The translations under genes and the position numbers were made by a program. This document shows, piece by piece, positions 1 through 6,548 of a stretch of DNA of 37,838 nucleotides. The stretch is from CAYHCE01 sp964355015 (lineage in GTDB: Bacteria; Cyanobacteriota; Cyanobacteriia; PCC-6307; Cyanobiaceae): positions 1-37,838 of the forward strand of contig CAYHCE010000031.1 in the NCBI GenBank assembly GCA_964355015.1, given 5' to 3'. Under the pieces are notes generated by a model. It did not search any database. It was not told where the DNA came from and worked only from the letters and a program-made list of their open reading frames with translations. Numbering within the stretch: position 1 is the first letter of the stretch; the number at the start of each line of letters is the position of its first letter.

Positions 1-46
1 CAGGTTTCAGGGATTCCGAGCTTACAGGGATTGGCGCTTGGGGTCA

Positions 47-136
47 GACTAACGCATGCCATCACCTGGCCGCAAGGATTCTGGGCGTCGAAAAAGATTA
101 ATTTGGAGGCGGACCAGGTGGATGGCACTGTTAGAC
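47..136 (-). other. attC-like recombination site downstream of the toxin-antitoxin pair
   Basis: Read on the minus strand, the site opens with GTCTAAC (136-130, the inverse core RYYYAAC) and closes with GCGTTAGTC (55-47, a near match to the GTTRRRY core; one position differs). Between them are imperfect inverted arms: TGCCATC pairs with GATGGCA, ACCTGG with CCAGGT and CCGC with GCGG. One arm carries an extra C and an extra T, the unpaired bases typical of integron attC hairpins. The middle is a variable loop. The antitoxin stop codon TAA (133-131) lies inside the inverse core, as is common in gene cassettes. Length (90 bp) is within the attC range. Bases 1-46 would be the start of the next cassette; no gene is recognisable there. 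The structure is seen directly; recombination activity is inferred. Confidence 0.8.
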
Positions 137-439
137 AGCCGTCTCAGGCTCAACAGCAGGACTGGCATGCAGCTGAAGCCCGAGTGCAGAGATAACCTTC
201 AAGACGGTGGCCAGTTCAGGGTTACCGCTAGACGAGAGAGCTTTATAGAGACTTTCGCGACCCAGTCCAGCTTCACGTGCAATTTGAGTCATGCCTTTGG
301 CACGAGCAATATCACCCAAGGCAGCAGCCACCAGCCTTGGATCTCCATCCTCCAAAGCGGCTTCAAGATAGGCAGCCATGTCTTCACTACTTGTGAAATG
401 ATTGGCTGGATCCCAGATGGTTGTTTTGGTTTTGGTCAT
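131..439 (-). CDS. HigA-like antitoxin (addiction module antidote, HTH)
   Basis: A small DNA-binding protein of about 102 residues. It resembles the addiction-module antidote family found with HigB/RelE-like toxins (TIGR02684 type): an N-terminal segment with WDPANHF and EDMAAYLEAALEDGDP, then an XRE-like helix-turn-helix containing MTQIAREAGLGRESLYKAL and ending in LATVLKVISALGLQLHA. The expected role is to bind and neutralise the toxin encoded just upstream and to repress the shared promoter. ATG 439 is chosen because AGGTGG, overlapping the toxin stop codon, is a good ribosome site; a GTG at 448 is the alternative. The stop codon lies inside the attC core, so the gene ends exactly where the cassette hairpin begins. 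Family assignment is by recognition of sequence pattern. Confidence 0.88.
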   Translation of the reverse strand: MTKTKTTIWDPANHFTSSEDMAAYLEAALEDGDPRLVAAALGDIARAKGMTQIAREAGLGRESLYKALSSSGNPELATVLKVISALGLQLHASPAVEPETAV

Positions 440-448
440 TAGCACCAC

Positions 449-739
449 CTACAGATTTCGAGCTAGATACTTGGCTTGCTGGATGTCCTTGCTTTGGGAA
501 CTCTTGTCTCCACCAGCGAGAAGAACAACGACCGTGTTTCCTTTGCTAGTGAAATAAATGCGGTAGCCAGGACCATGGTGAATACGAAGTTCGGAGACGC
601 CTTCTCCGATTGGCCGGACATCTCCTGGATTCCCCAGGGATAAACGTCTGATCCGAATGTCGATGCGAGCTTTTGCCGCTCGATCACGCAGGCTACAGAA
701 CCATGCGGCATAGACAGAGGTCTCCCGAATCTCCTGCAT
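449..739 (-). CDS. HigB/RelE-like toxin (addiction module killer protein)
   Basis: A 96-residue protein of the RelE/ParE superfamily, closest in pattern to the phage-derived Gp49/HigB-like killer proteins (TIGR02683, COG3657). Diagnostic segments are LRDRAAKARIDIRIRRL, LGNPGDVRPIGEGVSELRI, GPGYRIYF and VVVLLAGGDKSSQ followed by a DIQQA...LA tail. Members are ribosome-dependent mRNA interferases, which is known for the family and inferred here. It is the first gene of a two-gene unit (toxin before antitoxin, the usual HigBA order), with the antitoxin ATG 9 bases after its stop. The start at ATG 739 matches the family N-terminus. The predicted promoter would start transcription at about this ATG, giving a leaderless message. 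The pair sits between two attC-like sites and is read as one gene cassette. Confidence 0.9.
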   Translation of the reverse strand: MQEIRETSVYAAWFCSLRDRAAKARIDIRIRRLSLGNPGDVRPIGEGVSELRIHHGPGYRIYFTSKGNTVVVLLAGGDKSSQSKDIQQAKYLARNL

Positions 740-745
740 ACCCCC

Positions 746-774
746 ATTGTATCTCCAGGGATACGGCGCCGCAA
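746..774 (-). promoter_or_regulatory. Promoter with operator-like palindrome in front of the TA pair
   Basis: On the minus strand TTGCGG (774-769) and TACAAT (751-746) are separated by exactly 17 bases, a good sigma70-type promoter. A palindrome GTATC-N6-GATAC (764-749) fills the spacer and runs into the -10 box, where the antitoxin or the toxin-antitoxin complex could bind and autoregulate, as is usual in this family. The predicted start of transcription is at about 739, the toxin ATG. The sequence elements are seen; the regulation is inferred. Confidence 0.6.
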
Positions 775-788
775 CCGGTCTTCAGCCT

Positions 789-872
789 GTCTAACGCCAA
801 GATCAGAAGCGGGAATGGATCTGCGCATTGGCTACCACTTCTGCACCCGCCTTCTGGATCTTGATGTTGGAA
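789..872 (-). other. attC-like recombination site between the repeat-protein and TA cassettes
   Basis: On the minus strand the site begins with TTCCAAC (872-866, inverse core with one mismatch to RYYYAAC) and ends with GCGTTAGAC (797-789), containing a perfect GTTRRRY core. The arms pair AAGATC with GATCTT, AGAA with TTCT and GCGGG with CCCGC, and one arm carries an extra C and an extra G that would be unpaired. Outer bases GCCT/AGGC extend the pairing to 785-876. About 30 bases form the variable end of the hairpin. The 84-bp size and orientation (core site on the 3' side, after the 906-1289 gene) fit a cassette-borne attC. This is the better of the two sites. Confidence 0.85.
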
Positions 873-905
873 GGCTACGGCTCAGATTCGGAAGAATAGT
901 TTTCC

Positions 906-1289
906 TTATTTATTTTTACAAAGATCAACGCTCTGCTGAACGGAAAAGGCACTACCACGGTCATGCCTAACAGCTGCAATTGCACATTGAGCAGTTTGCT
1001 CTGTTCCACCATTTTTGCATAGTTCAACGCTCTGCTGAACGGAAAAGGCACTACCACGGTCATGTCTAACAGCTGCAATTGCACATTGAGCAGTTTGCTC
1101 TGTTCCACCATTTTTACATAGTTCAACGCTCTGCTGAACGGAAAAGGCTTTACCACCGTCATGTCTAACAGCTGCGATAGCGCAATTTGCTTGGGCCGGA
1201 ACTGGCTGTGATTTAGCTTCTCCCGCATAATAGAGGCAGTGCATTGTCATTGCTAGAAGTGGCAAGACGACTTGATGAATGTGCCTCAT
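906..1289 (-). CDS. Secreted protein of Cys-framed 33-residue tandem repeats (unknown function)
   Basis: A 127-residue product from ATG 1289. Residues 1-25 look like a signal peptide (MRHIHQ, then a hydrophobic run, then YAGEA). From Cys36 come repeats of 33 residues at 36-68 and 69-101, and a partial one at 102-127. Each starts CAIAAVRHD and contains AFSVQQSVELCKNGGTEQTA, so each has two Cys. I do not know a function; disulphide-bonded repeats in the periplasm or outside the cell are a guess. The DNA repeats are nearly identical, so the overlapping frame (875-1228) is also open; it lacks a signal peptide, but its stop abuts the attC. The signal peptide and Cys spacing favour the frame given here. 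It lies upstream of an attC and is probably the first cassette after the integrase. Confidence 0.6.
   Translation of the reverse strand: MRHIHQVVLPLLAMTMHCLYYAGEAKSQPVPAQANCAIAAVRHDGGKAFSVQQSVELCKNGGTEQTAQCAIAAVRHDRGSAFSVQQSVELCKNGGTEQTAQCAIAAVRHDRGSAFSVQQSVDLCKNK
926..1186 (-). repeat. 99-bp direct tandem repeat, about 2.6 copies
   Basis: Units start at 926, 1025 and 1124, a period of exactly 99 bases (33 codons). The first two units differ at only two positions. The third matches for about 52 bases with several changes and then diverges. The repeat keeps two overlapping frames open on the minus strand. Such close identity indicates recent duplication by slippage or unequal recombination. 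The stretch is visibly AT-richer than the flanking chromosome. Confidence 0.95.
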
Positions 1290-1579
1290 AACTAAATGCA
1301 GCAAGGGTTGCTAGTCACACAGACTCTAGGCAATTGATCATCATTTGATCTCGAATGTAACAAAAACTATTTTAAGGCTTCACTGGTTAGGATCCTTGCC
1401 CTTCCAACAGTACTTCGGCGGGTCCGGTATCCACCCCATGCCCAGGCCTTCTGGCTGCATAAGACCCCGTGAAGCCTGTCGACCGACGATGGAAACCTCA
1501 GACACCATAACCCTTTTGACGGCATAGCCCCATGTGTGATCGGAACATGGACGGGTCCGAGAACCAGATGTTCAGCACG
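1290..1579. other. Gap between integrase and first cassette; possible attI region
   Basis: No convincing gene is seen in these 290 bases. In an integron whose integrase points toward the array, attI should lie here. The only core-like match I find on the minus strand is GTTGGAA (1408-1402), one base off GTTRRRY, so attI is not demonstrated. No second attC-type hairpin was found. Base composition is lower in GC than the region beyond the integrase. Confidence 0.35.
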
Positions 1580-2551
1580 CTACAGAAGGTCCACTGGGCT
1601 CATCACCCCACAGGGACCTCGATTCAGCACATGCGTATAGATCATCGTGGTCTTTACGTCACTGTGCCCGAGCAATTCCTGGATAGTTCGAATGTCCTGG
1701 CCCCGCTCCAATAGGTGAGTGGCAAACGAATGCCGGAAGGTGTGACAGCTGGCCTGCTTGCCGATCCCTGCGCTGAGCACGGCTCTTTTTACTGCTTTCT
1801 GAATCAGCGTTGGGTCGATGTGGTGCCTGCCTTCGGTGCGAGCCTTCGCGTCCCGCCATCGGTGGGCCTGCGGAAACACCCATTGCCAGGCCCACTCTGA
1901 CGCCGCGTTCGGATACTTGCGCGCCAGTGCCATGGGCATCACGACACGGCCCCAGCCGGCCGCCAGATCGGCCCGATGAAGCGCTTGAACCTCCAGCAGA
2001 TGTTCCCGCAAGGGCTCCATGAGGCTGTCTGGGAGCACGGTGACACGATCCTTGTCACCCTTGCCACTGCGAACGGTCAGCTGTCGGGCCTGGAAGTCCA
2101 CATCCTTGACCCGAAGCCGCAAAGCTTCCATGAGCCGCAATCCACTGCCATACAACAACTGCGCCACCAGTTGCTCGACACCTTCGAGGCGATCCAGCAC
2201 GGCCCTCACCTCCCGCACTGTGAGCACCACCGGCAACCGCCTGGGCTGCCGTGCCCGAACCACTCCTTCCAGGTTTCCCACATCACTGCTCAGCACCTGC
2301 CGATACAGAAACAGCAAGGCAGACAGTGCCTGGTTCTGCGTGGAGGCACTCACCTGCCCAACCGTCGCCAGATGGGTCAGGAAGGCGTTGATCTCCTGTT
2401 CGCCCATCTCACTGGGATGCCGCATCCCGTGAAAGCGCAGAAAGCGTCGCACCCATTGGGCATAGCTGCTGATGGTGCGGCGGGCGTAGTGCCTCACCTG
2501 CAGCTCCTCCCGGTAACGATCCATCAGGCGTGGGCCTGGAGTCAGAGTCAT
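1580..2551 (-). CDS. intI: Integron-type integrase (IntI-like tyrosine recombinase)
   Basis: A 323-residue tyrosine recombinase. Residues 8-95 are the SAM-like core-binding domain (LMDRYREELQVRHYARRT, AYxxWVRRF type). Catalytic residues are all present: Arg139 (GSGLRLME), Lys164 (RSGKGDKDR), His270 and Arg273 (HTFRHSFATHLL), His296 (LLGHSDV) and Tyr305 (IYTHVL). Each is offset by seven from IntI1 numbering, so the spacing is identical. The insert at about 208-228, ALARKYPNAASEWAWQWVFP, is the extra helix region specific to IntI enzymes and absent from XerC/D. It would recombine attC hairpins with attI. It starts 21 bases after the upstream gene's stop, leaving little room for attI on that side, and points toward the cassettes. 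No frameshift or missing residue is seen. Confidence 0.93.
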   Translation of the reverse strand: MTLTPGPRLMDRYREELQVRHYARRTISSYAQWVRRFLRFHGMRHPSEMGEQEINAFLTHLATVGQVSASTQNQALSALLFLYRQVLSSDVGNLEGVVRARQPRRLPVVLTVREVRAVLDRLEGVEQLVAQLLYGSGLRLMEALRLRVKDVDFQARQLTVRSGKGDKDRVTVLPDSLMEPLREHLLEVQALHRADLAAGWGRVVMPMALARKYPNAASEWAWQWVFPQAHRWRDAKARTEGRHHIDPTLIQKAVKRAVLSAGIGKQASCHTFRHSFATHLLERGQDIRTIQELLGHSDVKTTMIYTHVLNRGPCGVMSPVDLL

Positions 2552-2572
2552 GCGAGCAACGAGGAGCCGCCC

Positions 2573-3517
2573 TCAGGATTCCCCAGCCGCCATTTCCCGC
2601 TCAAGCTCCCGCGTCAGAGTCCGCTCCAGCTCTCGCCGCCATTCGCCCGGAGCGAAGGTGTGCCAGCGCCCGTGGCCGGGCAGCAGCCAGCGCACGTCCA
2701 GCTCGAGCAGCCGCTCCACTGAACGAAGCTGCTCCTCCCAGTTCCACCAGCAGACCCGGCGGGATGCCACCACCCCCGGCGGATCCACGCCCCACCAGAG
2801 GTGGTCGCCGCTGAACAGCACCGCTCCGGCGAACAGCACGGCCACCGAGCCGGCCGTGTGGCCCGGCACCGGCAGCACCAGTAGGTCGTCGTCGAGCGGC
2901 AGCGGCTCGCTGCCCTCGAAGCGGTGCTCCGCCTCCGTGGCCGCGTCGGCATCGGCGCAGTGGATCCAGCGCCCGGCGCCGAAGCGATCGGCCCAGGCCT
3001 GGTGGTCGGCCACATCGTCGCGGTGGCTGAGCAGGATCCGGCTCACGCCACCCAGGGCCTCGATCCGGCGGGCCAGGGCAGCGTTGAAGCGCGGCGAATC
3101 GATCAGCACATTGTCGGCGGTTCCATCGGCGCGCCGGCGCACGATCAGCCAGCTGCTGGCCCCGAAGCTCTGGCGCGACGCCCAGCCGCAGTAGTGCACC
3201 TCCCCCTGCGGCAGCCGCGTGATCAGGGCGGGAAAGCCGTCGGTCGGGGTCTGGGCCAGCAGCTCGCGGCTGGTGCCGATCGCCGCCACCGGACAGGCCT
3301 GCAGCGCCAGCAGCGCCTCCCGGGTGGCTGCCGCCCCCGTCGGCTGGGCCCAGACGTGCGAGGTCTGGTGGGGCCCGTAGTCGCCCGCGGCCGGATCGCC
3401 CGTGGGGGCGAAGTGGGCCGGGTCGTACTGCCAGCAGGTGCCGCAGTCGATGCAGCTGGCATCCACGTAGAAGGGTCCGTCCACGTTGGCGGCCAGACGC
3501 TGCTGGGAACGGGCCAT
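2573..3517 (-). CDS. 4Fe-4S ferredoxin / metallo-beta-lactamase fusion protein
   Basis: A 314-residue protein from ATG 3517; longer in-frame starts run into the divergent gene and look unlike protein. Residues 15-85 form a ferredoxin-like domain with CIDCGTC (Cys22, 25, 28) and a distant ACPVAAIG (Cys75), enough ligands for one 4Fe-4S cluster. The rest is a metallo-beta-lactamase fold: SHRDDVADH (His165, Asp168, Asp171, His172), LPVPGHTAGS, LFSGDHLWW and LLPGHG. The fusion architecture is common in cyanobacteria and plastids; the substrate is unknown to me, and a hydrolase or redox role is only inferred from the domains. It is divergent from the SWIM gene with about 85 bases between the starts. 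Confidence 0.85.
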   Translation of the reverse strand: MARSQQRLAANVDGPFYVDASCIDCGTCWQYDPAHFAPTGDPAAGDYGPHQTSHVWAQPTGAAATREALLALQACPVAAIGTSRELLAQTPTDGFPALITRLPQGEVHYCGWASRQSFGASSWLIVRRRADGTADNVLIDSPRFNAALARRIEALGGVSRILLSHRDDVADHQAWADRFGAGRWIHCADADAATEAEHRFEGSEPLPLDDDLLVLPVPGHTAGSVAVLFAGAVLFSGDHLWWGVDPPGVVASRRVCWWNWEEQLRSVERLLELDVRWLLPGHGRWHTFAPGEWRRELERTLTRELEREMAAGES

Positions 3518-3602
3518 GGCAGGCGGAGTCGGGGTGCCTATCAGCCTGGCGGCAGCAGGTCTCGCCAGTGCCCTGCTGCGAACGGGTCGGCATACTTTCG
3601 CC

Positions 3603-4466
3603 ATGACGAACGCCACGCCCGCGATCACCACCCAGCTGGGCCAGCAGGGCCTGGGGCAGCAGCCCTGGTGGGTGGAGCAGTGGATGGAGCTGATCAACTC
3701 CTATCGCTACAAGAAGCGGCTCGAGCGCGCCTGGACCTACGCCCGTTCCGGCAACGTGCTCTCGATCCGCTTCGAAGGACGCCGCGTCCACGCCCGGGTG
3801 CAGGGCACCGAGGCCGAGCCCTACAAGGTCAAGCTCTGGCTCGATGTGCTCAGCGACGAGGACTGGGGCTATGTGCTCGAGGCGCTCGGCCAGAAGGCCC
3901 GCTGGTCGGCCCAGCTGCTGGCCGGCCTGATGCCTCAGGACATCGAGCGCGCCTTCGCCGCCAGTGGCCGGCGCCTCTTTCCCTTCAAGCTCCAGGAGGT
4001 GCGCAGCGAATGCAGTTGCCCCGACAAGGCCAATCCCTGCAAGCACATCAGCGCCGTCTATTACCTGATGGGGGATCGCTTCAGCGAGGATCCGTTCGTG
4101 CTGTTCCAGCTGCGCGGCCGTTCCCGCTCCCAGCTGCTGGCGGACCTGGCGGCAGGGAGGCGCCAGCAGCTGGCTTCAGCCTGCGCCGACCCGGGCCCGG
4201 CCGCCGTCCATGCCCCGCACCCGGTCCATCACGCCGTGTCGGATCCGAGCCGCTGGTGGGGCTACAGCGCCGCCCTCGATCCGGATCTGGTGGTGATCAC
4301 CCCGGCCATGGAGGGCGAAACGGGCCTCGACGAGGCCGGCGAGCTGCCGCTGGCAGCCGAACCCCTCTTCCCTGACGCCAACCACCTCTTCCTCGAGCAG
4401 CTCCGCAGCCAGGGAAACCTGATGGGCCAGCTCGCCATGGCCCAGGCCATGGGCGCCGGTGGTTGA
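3603..4466 (+). CDS. SWIM zinc-finger protein
   Basis: A 287-residue protein from ATG 3603. The zinc-binding SWIM motif CxCx(n)CxH is CSCPDKANPCKH (Cys137, Cys139, Cys146, His148). The N-terminal part (PWWVEQWMELINSYRYKKRL, then ARSGNVLSIRF) resembles the SWIM proteins that in cyanobacteria usually accompany a SNF2-family helicase. SWIM domains bind DNA or protein; the role here is not known. No SNF2 gene is in this window. The stop codon overlaps the GTG start of the MEKHLA gene, suggesting translational coupling. Confidence 0.85.
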   Translation: MTNATPAITTQLGQQGLGQQPWWVEQWMELINSYRYKKRLERAWTYARSGNVLSIRFEGRRVHARVQGTEAEPYKVKLWLDVLSDEDWGYVLEALGQKARWSAQLLAGLMPQDIERAFAASGRRLFPFKLQEVRSECSCPDKANPCKHISAVYYLMGDRFSEDPFVLFQLRGRSRSQLLADLAAGRRQQLASACADPGPAAVHAPHPVHHAVSDPSRWWGYSAALDPDLVVITPAMEGETGLDEAGELPLAAEPLFPDANHLFLEQLRSQGNLMGQLAMAQAMGAGG

Positions 4467-4971
4467 AGCTCCCTGGCTCAGCCCTGCGGCGATCGGCGTC
4501 GCTGTGCTGCTGCTCGCCTCGCACCAGCGTGCCTTCGGCCTGCCGCTGCTCGCGGCGGCCCGGCGTGATCCCGCCAGCTTCACCCCGATCGATCGGCGCC
4601 GGCTGGCTCAGGAGCTGTTCGCCGGGTCCGTGGTGGTGCTCGCCCATGACGGCAGCGGCGGCGGGGAGGAGCACGGCGATCCCCGCCTGATCTATGCCAA
4701 CGCCTCCGCCCTCCGCCTCTGGAGACGCCCCTGGGCCGCGATGGTGGGGATGCCGTCGCGGCTCACGGCGGAACCGGGCGAGCGGGCCAGCCGCGCCCGC
4801 CTGCTGGCCACCGCCCGCGAACGGGAAGCGATCACGGGCTACACCGGCATCCGGATCGACAGCAGCGGTCGCCGCTTCGTGATCAGCGGCGCCCGCCTCT
4901 GGACCCTGCGCGATGCCCGTGGAAACGACTGCGGACAGGCCGCCGCCTTCGCCGACTGGTGGTGGCTCTAG
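4459..4971 (+). CDS. MEKHLA domain protein
   Basis: A 170-residue protein made almost entirely of a MEKHLA domain (PF08670), a PAS-related fold also found at the C-terminus of plant HD-ZIP III factors. Recognisable segments are LIYANASALRLWRRPW, GMPSRLTAEP, ITGYTGIRIDSSGRRFVI and the aromatic end FADWWWL. Stand-alone MEKHLA proteins are common in cyanobacteria and presumed to sense redox or light-linked signals, but no function is established. The start is GTG 4459, eight bases inside the preceding SWIM gene; a later start is possible. Confidence 0.8.
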   Translation: MVEAPWLSPAAIGVAVLLLASHQRAFGLPLLAAARRDPASFTPIDRRRLAQELFAGSVVVLAHDGSGGGEEHGDPRLIYANASALRLWRRPWAAMVGMPSRLTAEPGERASRARLLATAREREAITGYTGIRIDSSGRRFVISGARLWTLRDARGNDCGQAAAFADWWWL

Positions 4972-5150
4972 GTCGGCTCGGCGAAGGGAGCGGTTCACAC
5001 ACCAGAACCGGTGTGGAGGCCGAACCTGGGGGGGAGCGCCGTACGGAATGGATCGGTTCCTGCCCACTTCGCTGGCATCGAAACAGGCCACATTAGCTGG
5101 GCGGGTGATCCGGAAACACCCGGACCATCGCAACTGTGGAGGACACAACC

Positions 5151-5564
5151 ATGCTGACCCTGCGCCAATCCCCCTTCGATCTGTTCGAGCGTCTGGAGCA
5201 ACAGGTGCTCCACGCCGAGCGTGTGCCTGCCGCCGAAGTGCGCGAAACCGATGAGGCCTACGAGATCGTGCTGGAACTTCCCGGCGTCGACAAGGAGTCG
5301 ATCGACGTGAAGGCCACCGACCGCTCGCTGGTGATCAGCGCCGAGCGCAAATCCGAGTCGAAGGCCAGAGCCGAGGGCGATGATCGCCCTGCGACCGGCC
5401 CACTGCACAGCGAGTTCCGCTACGGCACCTGGAGCCGCAGCTTCCGCTTCCCTGGCGGCCTCAACCGCGAGGGGCTTGAAGCCCGCTACCGCGACGGCCT
5501 GCTCACCGTGAAGGCTCCCAAGGCCCAGAGCAAGACCACCGTGTCGGTGAAAGTGGAGGGCTGA
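5151..5564 (+). CDS. Small heat-shock protein, Hsp20 family
   Basis: A 137-residue alpha-crystallin-type holdase chaperone that binds unfolding proteins in the cytoplasm. The crystallin domain spans about residues 30-130, with AAEVRETDEAYEIVLELPGV at its start, SRSFRFPGGLNREGLEARY and the closing DGLLTVKAPKA. ATG 5151 is supported by GGAGG at 5138-5142, eight bases upstream. It is a single-gene unit followed by a strong terminator. No CIRCE or other heat-shock element was recognised upstream. Confidence 0.92.
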   Translation: MLTLRQSPFDLFERLEQQVLHAERVPAAEVRETDEAYEIVLELPGVDKESIDVKATDRSLVISAERKSESKARAEGDDRPATGPLHSEFRYGTWSRSFRFPGGLNREGLEARYRDGLLTVKAPKAQSKTTVSVKVEG

Positions 5565-5612
5565 GCCCCGGGCGGGGACCATCCCGCCAGCACGAGACGA
5601 GAGACGGGAGCT

Positions 5613-5640
5613 GCCCCGGCCTGACGGCCGGGGCTTTTTC
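5613..5640 (+). terminator. Rho-independent terminator after hsp20
   Basis: A perfect 9-bp stem GCCCCGGCC / GGCCGGGGC (5613-5621 with 5626-5634) closes the loop TGAC and is followed by TTTTT. It ends transcription of the Hsp20 gene just before the convergent nrtD. On the minus strand the hairpin has no T-run after it, so it probably does not serve nrtD. Confidence 0.9.
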
Positions 5641-5648
5641 CTGTGGGC

Positions 5649-6488
5649 TCAGTCCGTGTCGTCGTGGGCGAAACGGCTGTAGAGGAAATCGAGGGCCTGG
5701 TTGCGCAGGTCGTAGTAGAGGGGATCCTCCATGATCTCCTCGCGGTTGCGGGGGCGAGGGAAGGTGATCTCGAGGATTTCGCCGATCTTGGCGGCCGGGC
5801 CGTTGGTCATCATCACGAGGCGATCGGCGAGGAACAGCGCCTCATCGATGTCGTGGGTGATCATCAGCACGGTGCACTTCTGGGTGTTCCAGATCGTCAG
5901 CAGTTCCTCCTGCAACTCCTCCTTGGTGATCGCGTCGAGGGCCCCGAAGGGTTCATCGAGGATCAGCACCTCAGGGCGGATCGCCAGGGCCCGGGCGATC
6001 GCCACCCGCTGCTTCATGCCGCCGGAGAGCTGGGGGATCTTCTTGTCGGCCGCCTCGGTGAGCCCCACCATGGCCAGGTGCTCGCGGGTGATTTCCCGCT
6101 TCTCGCGCTCCGACAGATCCGGCTTCACCGAATCGATCGCCAGATACACGTTCTCGTAGGCGCTGAACCAGGGCAGCAGGGCGTACCCCTGGAACACCAC
6201 CATCCGGTCGGGGCCGGGCTTGGTGATCGCGTTGCCATGCAGCACCACGCGGCCATCACTGGGGATGGAGAAGCCCGACACCATGTTGAGCAGGGTGGAT
6301 TTGCCGCAACCGGAGTGGCCGATCACGCACATGAACTCGCTTTCGTTCACGCTCAGGTCGATGCCGTCGAGCACCGGGTAGGGGCCCTTGGCGGTGGGGT
6401 ACACCTTGCTGACGTTCTCGAAGCGCAGGAAGGCTTCTGCCGTGGGTGCGGTGAGCCCCGGCAGGGGCGGCTGGATCAGGGTGGACAT
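5649..6488 (-). CDS. nrtD: Nitrate/nitrite ABC transporter ATPase NrtD
   Basis: A 279-residue ABC ATPase. Walker A is GHSGCGKST at residues 57-65, the signature LSGGMKQR and Walker B LILDEPFGALD follow, and the H-loop is MITHDIDEA. The sequence MVVFQGYALLPWFSAYENV and the C-terminal RFAHDD region are NrtD-like. NrtD pairs with NrtC to drive import through NrtB. ATG 6488 is preferred over GTG 6494. It is the last gene of the minus-strand cluster, 60 bases after nrtC. Confidence 0.93.
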   Translation of the reverse strand: MSTLIQPPLPGLTAPTAEAFLRFENVSKVYPTAKGPYPVLDGIDLSVNESEFMCVIGHSGCGKSTLLNMVSGFSIPSDGRVVLHGNAITKPGPDRMVVFQGYALLPWFSAYENVYLAIDSVKPDLSEREKREITREHLAMVGLTEAADKKIPQLSGGMKQRVAIARALAIRPEVLILDEPFGALDAITKEELQEELLTIWNTQKCTVLMITHDIDEALFLADRLVMMTNGPAAKIGEILEITFPRPRNREEIMEDPLYYDLRNQALDFLYSRFAHDDTD

Positions 6489-6548
6489 GGGCACGTGGGG
6501 GGTGGGCTGACGAAACGGGTGGGAAGCAGGCCGTGGCGGGGGCGGGTC

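Noticed and set aside
926..1186. GTTAGAC/GTTAGGC core-like sequences inside each 99-bp repeat, as extra attC sites
   Set aside because: No RYYYAAC partner or paired arms at the right distance; the three matches are copies of one chance match, carried by the duplication.
875..1228. Alternative minus-strand frame across the 99-bp repeats
   Set aside because: No signal peptide and weaker protein character than the Cys-repeat frame; kept only as an alternative in the evidence.
2601..4046. Long minus-strand frame spanning the MBL and SWIM genes
   Set aside because: Low-complexity Ala/Gly/Arg composition with no motifs; an antisense frame typical of high-GC coding DNA.
4998..5015. CACACC/GGTGTG hairpin after the MEKHLA gene as a terminator
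   Set aside because: Short stem and no T-run on either strand.
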